NCBI RefSeq assembly: GCF_008807415.1
Contig: NZ_CP043626.1
Span: forward strand, 1,302,001 to 1,366,000
Direction: 5' to 3'
Length of the DNA stretch: 64,000 nucleotides
DNA from: Pseudomonas denitrificans (nom. rej.)
GTDB lineage: Bacteria > Pseudomonadota > Gammaproteobacteria > Pseudomonadales > Pseudomonadaceae
Part shown: positions 17,961 through 27,382 of the stretch, piece after piece
Position numbering within the stretch: position 1 is the stretch's first letter
Layout: every line of letters starts with the position of its first letter
Made by a program: the position numbers and the translations under genes
Notes under the pieces: model-generated
What the model was told of the DNA's origin: nothing
Databases searched by the model: none
What the model saw: only the letters and a program-made list of their open reading frames with translations

Positions 17961-18386
17961 CTAAGTAGTCACCGGTCTCAAAAGAAACTCTAAATCCGAC
18001 AAGCCGAGGCTCCTGTCCAGTCGCAGTATCGAGCCCCCCTCGACGTCACGAACGATCGCTCCCTCCAGATGATCCGCCGATAAGCCAGCAAGGAGGTTTT
18101 CTCTCTTCCAAGCGCAAGAAGCGTTGGGCTCTATCTCGAAGAAGACAGGCGTATCAAGCGGTAATGAGTCCGCTCCAACGCTCTCGCCATCACTCAAGAG
18201 GTACATGGATAAAACCTCACCTTCGCCGAAGCACCACTCAAGAAAGCCCACGTCTCCTGGGTTTTTCTCGCCATTGAAATAGTATTGGTCATGCCACAGC
18301 GCGCTCAGTCGTTTGCCCATAAGCAAGCGGGCGTCGCGTAGATCTCGCGCGGCTCTGTGGGATGAAAACGAAAGGCGGCCAGACAT
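17961..18386 (-). CDS. Hypothetical acidic protein, no recognised family
   Basis: A 141-residue soluble protein starting at ATG 18386 with GGGAGC upstream; longer starts to 18503 lack an RBS. It is acidic and rich in W/F/E blocks (A-L-W-H-D-Q-Y-Y-F-N-G-E-K-N-P-G-D, VGFLEWCFGEGEVLSMYLL). Base composition looks lower in GC than neighbours, suggesting acquisition. Size and acidity recall small immunity-type proteins, but no partner toxin is present. I do not recognise it. Confidence 0.6.
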   Translation of the reverse strand: MSGRLSFSSHRAARDLRDARLLMGKRLSALWHDQYYFNGEKNPGDVGFLEWCFGEGEVLSMYLLSDGESVGADSLPLDTPVFFEIEPNASCAWKRENLLAGLSADHLEGAIVRDVEGGSILRLDRSLGLSDLEFLLRPVTT

Positions 18387-18688
18387 CAGGTTGCTCCCGT
18401 GGGGCAGATTGACAATAGATACTACACAGGCCTCAGAACATCCGCTTCTGGCCGTTTTCTGCCTCTGGCGAGAGACCGCTACCGACCCATGGCGGACGCT
18501 CATTTGCCCTGTCCGGCGGCAAGTAGAACGGCCGATGCAATCAGGTTGGATGTTCAGTGTTGCGCTGAAATTCGAATCCGTGCTGAATGGCTTCGCTTCA
18601 AGGGTGGCAGTCGCCCGTCTGCTGGATCTGCTATCAATGGAGCCTGGCTCAGGCTGACCTGATCCTGCCCCCTAACGCGGAGACACCC
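18387..18688. other. Intergenic spacer with dispersed motif
   Basis: This 302-bp gap has no supported gene. It contains CGCTACCGACCCATGGCGG (about 18477-18495), related to copies near 17845-17862 and 29781-29798. The promoter of the tautomerase gene should be in its right part. Confidence 0.4.
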
Positions 18689-18916
18689 ATGCCACATGTC
18701 ATTATCAAAATGCTCGAAGGCCGAAGTGAGGCTCTCAAGGTCGAGCTGACAGAAGAAATCGCGAATGCATTGAAGGCGGTCGTCGGGTGCGGGGACGAAT
18801 CGATATCCGTCGCCATTGAGGATGTGGCGCCTGCGGACTGGAAACGGACGGTTTACGACACCGATATCCTCGGTGCAGGCGACAACCTCTACAAGAAGCC
18901 AGGTTACAAGCCCTGA
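18689..18916 (+). CDS. 4-oxalocrotonate tautomerase family protein
   Basis: A 75-residue protein beginning Met-Pro. Removal of Met exposes the N-terminal proline used as catalytic base in the tautomerase superfamily. The order P-H-V-I-I-K-M-L-E-G-R...L-T-E-E-I-A-N-A-L then E-D-V-A-P-A-D-W matches small 4-OT-like members (about 60-80 residues). It would isomerise enol/keto acids. It lies tail to tail with an AraC gene. Physiological substrate unknown. Confidence 0.88.
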   Translation: MPHVIIKMLEGRSEALKVELTEEIANALKAVVGCGDESISVAIEDVAPADWKRTVYDTDILGAGDNLYKKPGYKP

Positions 18917-18958
18917 GCTTGGTATCCGCGCGGCCTCGACCCTGCCCAGGCTTCTTGC

Positions 18959-19897
18959 CTATTCTCGCGGTGCTGCCGCGTCGGCGTGGCCGCGCAAGGA
19001 CTTGAGGTCCAGCCTGGGCGCGATGCCAAACAGACGACTGTACTCGCGGCTGAACTGGGAGGGGCTTTCATACCCGACCGAGAAGGCCGCCCGTGACACA
19101 TCCAGGTGCTCATTGAGCATCAGCCGACGAGCCTCGTTCAGGCGCAACCACTTCTGGTATTGCAGCGGGCTCATGGCGGTCAGCTGGCGGAAGTGGTGAT
19201 GGAAGGTCGGCGGGCTCATTTGAACCCTTGCCGCCAGCTCTTCGATCCGCAGGGGCAAGTGGAAGTTCTGCTTCAGCCAGTCGACGGCCTTGGCGATCCG
19301 GTAACCCTGGCTATCCACCGAGGCGATTTGCCGCAAACGCGCCGCCTGGTCGCTTCGCAGCAGGCGGAAGTGGATCTCGCGCTGGATCAGCGGGGCCAGC
19401 ACGGGAATCGCATCGGGGTCGTCCAGCAAGTCCACCAGACGTCCGAACGAGGAGAGCAGGCCTGGGCTCATGGTGCCGATCCCCACCCCTCTGCTGACAG
19501 CCCGCTCGCGGGTCGGTGGCAGGCCGCCCTGGGCGATGAGTTCGGCCAGGATGCGAAGGTCGAGCTTCAGCACCAGTCCTACGCAAGGGGCTTCCTCGCT
19601 GGCTTGCAGCACTTCCGAATTGGCCGGCAGATCCAGCGAGGTGACGAGAAAGCGCGATGGGTCATAGGCATATCCCTCAGCGCCCACCCAGAGCTGTTTC
19701 TCGCCCTGGGCGACGAGGACGATGCTGGGCTCGACCATGCAGATGCACGGCGGTGACGGGCTGTTGCGGCGGAACAGGCTGAGCCCGGCGATTGCAGTGG
19801 AAACGTCGCTCGGTTCGGCGATGCGCGCGGCAATGGCCTGTGCCATCGACTGGGCTAGATGCGGGGTGAGATCGGTCATGCTGTTCGGGTCTGACAC
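18959..19897 (-). CDS. AraC-family transcriptional regulator (AraC_N type)
   Basis: A 312-residue protein. The N-terminal part (about 25-180, CICMVEPSIVLVAQGEKQLWVG) is the AraC_N/cupin-like domain common beside alcohol dehydrogenase genes; two HTH motifs occupy about 205-300. The start is GTG 19897, with ATG 19879 as alternative. It is divergent from the YahK-like dehydrogenase, its probable target, perhaps sensing aldehydes. Confidence 0.92.
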   Translation of the reverse strand: MSDPNSMTDLTPHLAQSMAQAIAARIAEPSDVSTAIAGLSLFRRNSPSPPCICMVEPSIVLVAQGEKQLWVGAEGYAYDPSRFLVTSLDLPANSEVLQASEEAPCVGLVLKLDLRILAELIAQGGLPPTRERAVSRGVGIGTMSPGLLSSFGRLVDLLDDPDAIPVLAPLIQREIHFRLLRSDQAARLRQIASVDSQGYRIAKAVDWLKQNFHLPLRIEELAARVQMSPPTFHHHFRQLTAMSPLQYQKWLRLNEARRLMLNEHLDVSRAAFSVGYESPSQFSREYSRLFGIAPRLDLKSLRGHADAAAPRE

Positions 19898-20051
19898 CTG
19901 TTTCGCTAGAAGCTACCGCGAGCTTCGGCTCGCTTTCCATCAAAAAGCTGCACGCCCAGAGGATCAGGCAAGTAATCCAGTGGATTGCGCTACTGATTCA
20001 GCCGCGCCTGACCGGACAATGGCCTCCACGAATTGAAGGAGGGCCATTCCC

Positions 20052-21101
20052 ATGCAAGTCAACGCTTATGGTGCCCACGCGGGCAATCAACCCCTTGAGC
20101 CGCTGCGTATCAACCGACGTGCTCCGAATGCCCACGACGTGCAGATCGAGATTGCTTTCTGTGGCATCTGCCACTCGGACCTGCACCAGGTGCGCTCCGA
20201 GTGGGAGGGTACGCAGTACCCTTGCGTACCGGGCCATGAGATCGTCGGACGGGTGACCCAGGTCGGCGCGCATGTCTCTGCCTTCAAGCGGGGCGATCTG
20301 GTCGGTGTCGGCTGCATTGTCGACAGCTGCCAGCACTGCGAAGACTGCGATGCCGGCCTGGAGAACTATTGCGATGGCATGATCGGCACCTACAACTTCC
20401 CGGCGCCGGACGCGCCGGGCTGGACGCTGGGTGGCTACTCCCAGGCGATTGTCGTGCACGAGCGCTATGTTCTGCGCATCGGCCACCCCGAGGAGCAGTT
20501 GGCCGCGGTCGCGCCGCTGCTGTGTGCGGGCATCACCACCTACTCTCCGTTGCGCCACTGGAATGCCGGCCCCGGCAAGAAGGTCGGTGTGGTTGGCATC
20601 GGCGGCCTTGGTCACATGGGTATCAAGCTGGCCCACGCCATGGGGGCTCATGTGGTGGCCTTCACCACGTCCGAGAACAAGCGCGAAGCCGCTCTGGAAC
20701 TGGGTGCCGACGAGGTGGTGGTCTCCCGCGACGCCAGTCAGATGGCGGTCCATGCCAAGAGCTTCGACTTCATTCTCAACACCGTGGCGGCGCCCCATGA
20801 CCTGGATGCCTTCCTGGTCCTGCTCAAGCGCGACGGGGCCATGACGCTGGTGGGTGCGCCGGCATCGCCGCATACCTCGCCGAACGTCTTCAACCTGATC
20901 ATGAAGCGCCGCACGCTGGCTGGCTCGATGATCGGCGGCATTGCGGAAACCCAGGAGATGCTCGATTTCTGCGCAGAGCACGGCATCGTTGCCGATATCG
21001 AACTGGTGCGCGCCGAGCAGATCAACGAAGCGTACGAGCGCATGCTGCGCGGCGAGGTCAAGTACCGCTTCGTGATCGATAACGCCAGCCTCGCCGGCTG
21101 A
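20052..21101 (+). CDS. Zinc-dependent NAD(P) alcohol dehydrogenase, YahK/CAD type
   Basis: A 349-residue medium-chain dehydrogenase. Catalytic zinc ligands are in C-G-I-C-H-S-D (C37) and G-H-E; structural zinc cysteines are in S-C-Q-H-C-E-D-C...N-Y-C; the cofactor loop is GIGGLGHMG. YahK-like enzymes reduce a wide range of aldehydes with NADPH. The strong RBS GAAGGAGG precedes ATG 20052. It is followed closely by a NepI-like exporter, forming a likely operon under the divergent AraC protein. Confidence 0.94.
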   Translation: MQVNAYGAHAGNQPLEPLRINRRAPNAHDVQIEIAFCGICHSDLHQVRSEWEGTQYPCVPGHEIVGRVTQVGAHVSAFKRGDLVGVGCIVDSCQHCEDCDAGLENYCDGMIGTYNFPAPDAPGWTLGGYSQAIVVHERYVLRIGHPEEQLAAVAPLLCAGITTYSPLRHWNAGPGKKVGVVGIGGLGHMGIKLAHAMGAHVVAFTTSENKREAALELGADEVVVSRDASQMAVHAKSFDFILNTVAAPHDLDAFLVLLKRDGAMTLVGAPASPHTSPNVFNLIMKRRTLAGSMIGGIAETQEMLDFCAEHGIVADIELVRAEQINEAYERMLRGEVKYRFVIDNASLAG

Positions 21102-21113
21102 GGGGCGCTGCCG

Positions 21114-22322
21114 ATGACGTCTTCTTCCCGCCCAGCCGCCGCGGAACAGGGTTCCTGGGGCGCGGTGCTCGCCATGTCGATGGCGGCCTTCGCCCTGGTT
21201 GCCTCCGAGTTCATGCCGGTGAGCCTGCTGACGCCCATCGCCGCCGACCTGGGGGTCTCCGAAGGTCAGGCAGGGCAGGGCATCTCGGTCTCCGGGTTGT
21301 TCGCCTTGCTCACCAGTCTGATGATTGCCGCAGTCGCGGCGCGGGTCAGCCGCAAGCCGCTGCTGATTGCACTGACCTTGCTGATGGTGCTGTCAGGTGC
21401 GTTGGTGGCTTTCGCCCCGAATTACGCGTGGTTCATGGTCGGGCGCGCGCTGATCGGCATCGCCATCGGCGGCTTCTGGTCGTTGTCAGCGGCTACCGCG
21501 ATGCGCCTGGTGCCACAGGACCAGGTGTCGCGCGCGCTGGCCATCGTCAATGGCGGAAACGCCCTGGCCACGGTGATCGCTGCGCCCCTGGGCAGCTACC
21601 TTGGCGCGCTGATCGGCTGGCGCGGTGCGTTCTTCTGCGTCGTTCCGGTGGCCGTGGCCGCCGCGCTCTGGCTATGGATGAGCCTGCCGGCGCTTCGCAT
21701 CGAGTCCCGTGCCGCCAGCAGCAATGTCTTTCGTCTGTTGCGCCGGGGCCCGGTGGCCTGGGGCATGCTCGCCGTCAGCGTTTTCTTCATGGGCCAGTTC
21801 ATGTTGTTCACCTACCTGCGCCCGTTCCTCGAGACGGTTACCCAGGTCAGCCCTTCGGGTCTGTCGCTCACGCTTCTGGTGCTGGGGGTGGCCGGGCTGG
21901 CCGGAACCTTCCTGATCGAAGCATTCCTCAAGAGCGGGCTCTACCGAACGCTGATGCTCATCCCGCTGCTGATGGCGCTGCTGGCGCTCGCGCTGATCGG
22001 CGTCGGAGCTTCGTCGGTGGCCACCGCCGCGCTGCTGGGGCTCTGGGGCCTGGTTGCGACGGCCGCGCCGGTAGGCTGGTGGACCTGGCTGGCTCGCAGT
22101 CTGCCGGATGACGCAGAGGCAGGTGGCGGCCTGATGGTGGCTATCGTTCAGCTGGCCATCGCGCTGGGGGCCACCGTGGGCGGGGTGGTCTTCGATCTGC
22201 AAGGCTATCGGGCAACCTTCGAACTCAGCGCTTTCGTGCTGTTGCTGGCCGCTGGGTTCGCGTTCATGGCCTCACGGGAGAGCGCGCCCGGTTGCGCGTC
22301 GGCTTCCCCGAGCGGGTGCTGA
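21114..22322 (+). CDS. MFS exporter, NepI-like (DHA1)
   Basis: A 402-residue membrane protein with 12 segments. The N-terminus (V-A-S-E-F-M-P-V-S-L-L-T-P-I-A-A-D-L-G), the block GGFWSLSAATAMRLVP and W-W-T-W-L-A-R-S-L align by eye with E. coli NepI, a purine ribonucleoside efflux pump. It lies 12 bp behind the alcohol dehydrogenase. A role in exporting a toxic intermediate is plausible. Other DHA1 substrates are not excluded. Confidence 0.9.
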   Translation: MTSSSRPAAAEQGSWGAVLAMSMAAFALVASEFMPVSLLTPIAADLGVSEGQAGQGISVSGLFALLTSLMIAAVAARVSRKPLLIALTLLMVLSGALVAFAPNYAWFMVGRALIGIAIGGFWSLSAATAMRLVPQDQVSRALAIVNGGNALATVIAAPLGSYLGALIGWRGAFFCVVPVAVAAALWLWMSLPALRIESRAASSNVFRLLRRGPVAWGMLAVSVFFMGQFMLFTYLRPFLETVTQVSPSGLSLTLLVLGVAGLAGTFLIEAFLKSGLYRTLMLIPLLMALLALALIGVGASSVATAALLGLWGLVATAAPVGWWTWLARSLPDDAEAGGGLMVAIVQLAIALGATVGGVVFDLQGYRATFELSAFVLLLAAGFAFMASRESAPGCASASPSGC

Positions 22323-22443
22323 GCGGGGCGATTCATGAGCCCTGCTAATGAGAGCTATCGGCAAGCGGCGGCTGTGCAGGGCGGGGCCCATGCTACCGTC
22401 CGAAGAGAACACCAAGACCAACCAACGTGATAGCGGGTGAGCC

Positions 22444-22914
22444 ATGGAACTGCGGATCAACCAGAAAACCTATGAGGTCGACGCCGAGGCGGACACGCCG
22501 CTGTTGTGGGTCATTCGCGACGACCTGGGACTGACCGGAACCAAATACGGCTGCGGCCTGGCCCAGTGCGGCGCCTGCTCGGTGCTGGTCGACGGCAATG
22601 TCGTGCGCTCCTGCGTCACGCCCGTCGCTGGCGTGGTGGGCCGTGAAGTCACCACCATCGAAGCCATCGAGGAGGACGAGGTGGGCAAGCGGGTCGTGAC
22701 GGCATGGGTCGCGCACCAGGTGGCGCAGTGCGGCTACTGCCAGTCCGGGCAGGTCATGGCGGCCACGGCCCTGCTCAAGCAGACCCCGGAACCGACGGAT
22801 GCACAGATCGATGCCGCGATGATCAACCTGTGCCGCTGCGGCACCTACAACGCCATCCATGCCGCCGTCCATGATCTGGCAACGGCTGCCGCCACCTCGC
22901 AGGAGAAGGTCTGA
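22444..22914 (+). CDS. 2Fe-2S subunit of a molybdenum hydroxylase (IorA-like)
   Basis: A 156-residue protein with two iron-sulfur clusters: plant-ferredoxin-type cysteines C37, C42, C45, C57 and the C-terminal set C96, C99, C130, C132. This is the small subunit of the xanthine-oxidase superfamily, of the isoquinoline 1-oxidoreductase/nicotinate dehydrogenase subtype. It passes electrons from the Mo centre to cytochrome c. Its stop overlaps the ATG of the Mo subunit (ATGA), showing tight coupling. Confidence 0.95.
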   Translation: MELRINQKTYEVDAEADTPLLWVIRDDLGLTGTKYGCGLAQCGACSVLVDGNVVRSCVTPVAGVVGREVTTIEAIEEDEVGKRVVTAWVAHQVAQCGYCQSGQVMAATALLKQTPEPTDAQIDAAMINLCRCGTYNAIHAAVHDLATAAATSQEKV

Positions 22915-25160
22915 TGAGCCAGCCTATCGAGTTCGAAGACCGCGGTGAGGCCGTCAACCTGTCGCGCCGGCGCTTCCTCCTGGCCTCCGCCGGTGCTGCG
23001 GCTGGCGCGCTGGTACTGGGCTTCGGCCTGCCGTTGGGGTCGGCCAGGATGCAAGCCCTGGCGGCGCCCGGCGAGCGCGGCACGCAGGTGGGCGCCTTCC
23101 TGGAAATCCGCCCGGACAACCGAGTGCGTCTGCTGTGCCCCTTCATCGAAGGCGGGCAGGGCACTTATACCGCGATGGCGCAGATCGTCGGCGAGGAGTT
23201 GGACGCCGATCCTGCGACCTTCCTGGTCGAGAGCGCGCCGCCGGGCGAAGCCTACGTGGTGATGGACAACGGCCTGCGGATCACCGGCGGGAGCATGTCG
23301 GTGCGCATGAGCTACGACACCATGCGCCGGCTCGGCGCGCTGGCCAGGGCGATGCTGCTGCAGGCGGCGGCCGCGCAGTGGAAGGTGCCTGTCGCGAACC
23401 TGAGCACCGATCCGGGCCGGGTGCTGCATGCCCCCTCGGGCCGCTCGCTGACCTACGGCGAACTGGCCGCCCACGCGCTGGATCTGCCGGTACCCGACGC
23501 CGCCAGTGTCACCCTGCGTGACCCCGCCCAGTTCCGCTGGATCGGCAAGCCGGTGCGCCGGGTGGACAGCTACGAGAAGTCCACGGGCAAGGCGTTGTAC
23601 ACCATCGACATGAAGGTCGACGGCATGCTCCATGCTGCCGTCCAGCATGCGCCGCGCCTGGGCATGACGGTGGGCGAACTGCGCAATGAAGATCAGGTCA
23701 GGGCGATGAAGGGTGTGCATTCGGTACACCGCCTCGACGGTGCGGTGGCGGTGGTCGCCGAGCGCTGGTGGCATGCCAGGCGCGCGGCGGAAGCCATCCA
23801 GGTGCAATGGCAGGAGCCGGCGGCGGATTCGCCGCTGCGAATCATGCCGGCGGATTTCTCCAGCGTGGCCTATCGCGAGCAACTGGCCAGGCAGACCGAC
23901 TCTGGGCGCGAAGCCGAGAAGGAAGGCGATGCGCAAGGTGTCCTGTCCAAGGCCGCCACCCGGGTCGAGGCCACCTACTACAACCAGTATCTCAACCACG
24001 CCCAGCTGGAGCCGCCCGCCACACTGGTGCGGTTCAATGCCGATGGCTCGCTGGACATCTGGCTGCCCAACCAGGCCCAGGACATGTTCCTGGGGGATAT
24101 CGCTAAACGCGCAGGGGTCGATCCGGCCAGGGTCAAGCTGCACACGCCGTTGCTTGGCGGCTTCTTCGGCCGGCACTTTCTCTACCCCACTGCCAATCCC
24201 TATCCGCAGGCCATCGAGCTGGCGAAGGCCGTGGGACGCCCGATCAAGCTGATCTGGAGCCGCGAGGAAGAGTTTCTGCGTGACGTGTTGCGGCCGATGG
24301 CGGTGGTCAGGTTCCGTGCCGCGCTGGACGACAAGGGCCTGCCCGTGGCGCTGGAAGCCGTCAGCGCTACCGAAGGGCCGACGGAGGGCATTGCCGGCAA
24401 GCAGGGCGACAAGCTCGACCCCACCGCGCTCGAGGGCCTGGCCGGCAAGTCCTATGCGATCCCCAATCGACGCATCGCCCAGGTCTATGCCAAGGGGCCG
24501 GTGATGCTGGGCTATTGGCGCTCGGTGGGCAATTCGCTCAACGACTTCTTCTACGAAGCCTTCCTCGATGAACTGGCTGACAAGGGTGGCCACGATCCCT
24601 TCGAGCTGCGCCTGCACCTGTTGCAGGGCAATGCGCGACTGCTGCACCTGCTGAAAACCGTGGGCGAACTCTCGGGGGGCTGGAAGCGGGGGCCGTTCGA
24701 CGCCCCGGATGGTTCGCGCCGAGCGCGCGGCGTGGCCATGGCTTCGCCTTTCGGCACGGAGACCGCCGTGATTGCCGAAGTGTCCATCGAGAATGGGCAG
24801 GTCAGGGTGCATGACATCTGGCAGGCAATTGACCCGGGCAGCATCGTCAACCCGGCCATCGTCGAGGCCCAGGTCAATGGCGCGGTGTCCCTGGGCTTGT
24901 CCCAGGCCCTGGTGGAGGAAGCCGTCTACGTTGACGGCAAGCCACGTGCGCGCAATTACGACCTCTATCCCATCCTGCCGCCCTCACGCATGGCGCGGGT
25001 GCATGTGAAGGTGATCGAGAGCGGCGCGAAGATGGGCGGGATTGGCGAGCCGCCGTTGCCGGCTGTGGCGCCGGCGGTAGCCAACGCGGTGTCCAGACTC
25101 ACCGGCCAGCGCATCCGCAGCATGCCGCTGTCGGCTTATGACTTCAGCAAAACCGCCTGA
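22914..25160 (+). CDS. Molybdopterin-cytosine-dinucleotide subunit of a periplasmic aldehyde/N-heterocycle oxidoreductase (IorB-like)
   Basis: A 748-residue catalytic subunit. Residues 17-22 (SRRRFL) followed by a hydrophobic stretch form a Tat signal, so the folded complex is exported with its small partner. Mo-pterin segments include GGFFGRHF, and E712 in G-G-I-G-E-P-P is the conserved base. This subtype hydroxylates aldehydes or N-heterocycles with water as oxygen source. There is no separate FAD subunit; the following cytochrome c takes the electrons. Substrate is open: isoquinoline, nicotinate-like or aldehyde. Confidence 0.94.
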   Translation: MSQPIEFEDRGEAVNLSRRRFLLASAGAAAGALVLGFGLPLGSARMQALAAPGERGTQVGAFLEIRPDNRVRLLCPFIEGGQGTYTAMAQIVGEELDADPATFLVESAPPGEAYVVMDNGLRITGGSMSVRMSYDTMRRLGALARAMLLQAAAAQWKVPVANLSTDPGRVLHAPSGRSLTYGELAAHALDLPVPDAASVTLRDPAQFRWIGKPVRRVDSYEKSTGKALYTIDMKVDGMLHAAVQHAPRLGMTVGELRNEDQVRAMKGVHSVHRLDGAVAVVAERWWHARRAAEAIQVQWQEPAADSPLRIMPADFSSVAYREQLARQTDSGREAEKEGDAQGVLSKAATRVEATYYNQYLNHAQLEPPATLVRFNADGSLDIWLPNQAQDMFLGDIAKRAGVDPARVKLHTPLLGGFFGRHFLYPTANPYPQAIELAKAVGRPIKLIWSREEEFLRDVLRPMAVVRFRAALDDKGLPVALEAVSATEGPTEGIAGKQGDKLDPTALEGLAGKSYAIPNRRIAQVYAKGPVMLGYWRSVGNSLNDFFYEAFLDELADKGGHDPFELRLHLLQGNARLLHLLKTVGELSGGWKRGPFDAPDGSRRARGVAMASPFGTETAVIAEVSIENGQVRVHDIWQAIDPGSIVNPAIVEAQVNGAVSLGLSQALVEEAVYVDGKPRARNYDLYPILPPSRMARVHVKVIESGAKMGGIGEPPLPAVAPAVANAVSRLTGQRIRSMPLSAYDFSKTA

Positions 25161-25175
25161 CCGGAGACCTTGCCC

Positions 25176-26519
25176 ATGAGCAGACGCCCATTCGCAGGAT
25201 ATGTCGGCGCGCTGGCACTGGCCGGTGTCGCAGCCGCGTGCCTGATGGCCTGGTATGGGACTCGCCAGCCAGGTTCGACTTTCGATTCCGCCGTCAGCAA
25301 CGCAACCGACGAAGCGTTGGTCCGCCAGGGTGAGTACGTCGCCCGTGCCAGCGATTGCGTGGCTTGCCACAGCCTGCCAGACGGCCCGGCCTTCGCCGGC
25401 GGTTTGAAGATGGCCACCCCGCTGGGTGCGATCTACGCCACCAATATCACGCCGGACGACAACGCGGGAATCGGCAAGTACAGCCTGGCGGACTTCGACC
25501 GTGCTGTGCGCCACGGCGTGGCGCCGGGCGGCCGGCGACTCTATCCGGCGATGCCCTATCCGTCCTATGCCAAGCTCCGCGATGAGGATGTGCGCGCGTT
25601 GTACGCCTTCTTCATGTCGGGCGTCCGGCCATCGGAGCGGGCCAACACGGCCAGCGAGATACCCTGGCCGTTGAACATGCGCTGGCCCATCGCGCTGTGG
25701 AATGCGCTGTTCACCGACTCCTCGCCCTTCACCGATCAAGCGGGCAAGGACGCACAGTGGAACCGTGGCGCCTATCTCGTACAGGGCGCCGGGCACTGTG
25801 GCAGCTGCCACACCCCGCGCGGCCTGGCCTTCAACGAGAAGGCCCTGAGCGAGTCAGGCACGCCATTCCTGGCCGGCGCTCTGCTCGATGGCTGGTATGC
25901 CCCGAGTCTGCGCAACGACCCCAACACCGGGCTGGGACGCTGGAGCGAAGAGGAGGTTGCGCGGTTCCTCAAGACGGGCCGCAACCAGCATGCGGTGGTC
26001 TACGGATCGATGACCGAGGCGTTCAACAACTCCACGCAGTTCCTGACCGATGCGGACCTCGGCGCTATCGCCCTTTACCTCAAGTCCCTGCCTGGCGACC
26101 CTGTTCGTGACGGGCCTGCCTGGCAGTACCAGAGTGCCGAGGCTGCGGCCTTCAGCTCGCCCGGCGGCCATCTCTATCTGACACGCTGCGCGAGCTGTCA
26201 TGGCGCCGACGGCAAGGGCCAGAACGAATGGATGCCGCCGCTGGCCGGTGCTACTTCGGCGATGACGCCAATCGCCGATTCGGCCATCAACATCAGCCTC
26301 AACGGGGCGCTGCGCGTGGTCAGCGCCGGGGTGCCGGATGCGTACCGCATGCCGGCCTTCCGCGAGCAGTTGTCGGACCAGGAGATCGCCGCTGTCGTGA
26401 GCTTCGTGCGAACCACCTGGGGAAACCAGGGCGGCAAGGTGGACCCTAATGCAGTCGCCCGGCTGCGCGAGCATACCGATCCGGCCAGTCCGACGCCGAT
26501 CGTGCTGCATATGCGTTGA
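25176..26519 (+). CDS. Membrane-anchored tri-haem cytochrome c
   Basis: A 447-residue protein. A single N-terminal hydrophobic segment (about 8-27) anchors or exports it. Three haem-binding motifs are seen: CVACH at 61-65, CGSCH at 208-212 and CASCH at 338-342. This three-domain form is the electron-transfer subunit of alcohol dehydrogenases and Mo hydroxylases. It is 15 bp after the Mo subunit. The start ATG 25176 fits GGAG at 25162 better than TTG 25170. It likely feeds electrons to the respiratory chain. Confidence 0.94.
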   Translation: MSRRPFAGYVGALALAGVAAACLMAWYGTRQPGSTFDSAVSNATDEALVRQGEYVARASDCVACHSLPDGPAFAGGLKMATPLGAIYATNITPDDNAGIGKYSLADFDRAVRHGVAPGGRRLYPAMPYPSYAKLRDEDVRALYAFFMSGVRPSERANTASEIPWPLNMRWPIALWNALFTDSSPFTDQAGKDAQWNRGAYLVQGAGHCGSCHTPRGLAFNEKALSESGTPFLAGALLDGWYAPSLRNDPNTGLGRWSEEEVARFLKTGRNQHAVVYGSMTEAFNNSTQFLTDADLGAIALYLKSLPGDPVRDGPAWQYQSAEAAAFSSPGGHLYLTRCASCHGADGKGQNEWMPPLAGATSAMTPIADSAINISLNGALRVVSAGVPDAYRMPAFREQLSDQEIAAVVSFVRTTWGNQGGKVDPNAVARLREHTDPASPTPIVLHMR

Positions 26520-26611
26520 GGCAGGCATGACATACACACTGACTCCACCCATCTCAAGCACTGCCAGGCCATGGCCGGGAACGCCGGCGAGCCGCTCGCG
26601 GGAGTTCGCTG

Positions 26612-27367
26612 ATGGATAACGCTGGCGCGGTGAAGTTTGCCTGCGTGGGTTGCGGTGCCTGTTGCCGTGGCCGGTTCGTACCGCTGACCCGGGACGAAGC
26701 CTTTGCCTGGCTGGCCCGCGGTGGCGATGTGGCGATCCTGCTGGAAGCATTCCTGCTCGAGCCGGCGCGAAGCCATGAGCCACGCTACGCCCATGACAGT
26801 GGTCGCGCTGGCGTTGGCCGGTCGGGCTCTGCAGACCTCAATGTCATCGCCATATTTGCCGGCGTGGCTCAGCCGCAATGCCCGAACCTCGGCGACGATA
26901 ACCTTTGTGCAATCTATGCGGAGCGGCCCCTGGTTTGCCGGATCTATCCGATGGAGATCAATCCTTTCATCCCGCTGAACCCCTTGGCGAAGGATTGTCC
27001 GCCGGAATCCTGGGGCCGCGCCGACAGTGACGTGCTGATAGCCACCGATCACCGTGTGAATCCCGAGTTCGCCGCGTTGATCGAGGCGTCGCGCGAGGCT
27101 GATCGACGCGATGCTGCATCGAAGCTGTCTATCTGCCAGGACTTGGGATATTCGGTGGCGGGTTGGAAAGGCAATGGGCTGACGCTTTACCTGCCAGAGC
27201 GGCAACGTCTTGTCGAAGCTTTTTCCGCCGCGACGCAGCGGCAGGTGATCGCTTCGCAGTGGACTGTACAGGTGCAGGGGAGGGCGTTGGAGGACTCACT
27301 GCAGCGCCGGGGAATCCGATTGAACGACACCGCCGGCGAGCACGTTTTCGTGCCGGCTGGGCAATGA
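26612..27367 (+). CDS. YkgJ-family cysteine cluster protein
   Basis: A 251-residue protein. The N-terminal C-V-G-C-G-A-C-C and later C-P-N-L...C-A-I-Y...R-P-L-V-C-R-I-Y-P are the conserved cysteines of the YkgJ/UPF0153 family, thought to bind a metal or Fe-S cluster. Its place between the cytochrome and XdhC genes suggests a role in maturing the Mo or Fe centres, which is inference. The start has GGGAG seven bases upstream. Confidence 0.88.
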   Translation: MDNAGAVKFACVGCGACCRGRFVPLTRDEAFAWLARGGDVAILLEAFLLEPARSHEPRYAHDSGRAGVGRSGSADLNVIAIFAGVAQPQCPNLGDDNLCAIYAERPLVCRIYPMEINPFIPLNPLAKDCPPESWGRADSDVLIATDHRVNPEFAALIEASREADRRDAASKLSICQDLGYSVAGWKGNGLTLYLPERQRLVEAFSAATQRQVIASQWTVQVQGRALEDSLQRRGIRLNDTAGEHVFVPAGQ

Positions 27368-27382
27368 GGTTGCGGAGCCTGG

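Noticed and set aside
22845..24812. A 655-codon open frame antisense to the Mo subunit
   Set aside because: The plus strand encodes a clear Tat-signal Mo hydroxylase; the antisense frame is a GC-driven shadow, like those at 10075-11847 and 2317-3873.
26527..26619. A 30-codon frame after GAGGCAGGC, overlapping the YkgJ gene start
   Set aside because: An RBS-like motif exists, but composition is Pro/Ser/Arg-rich without recognisable features and conservation cannot be judged.
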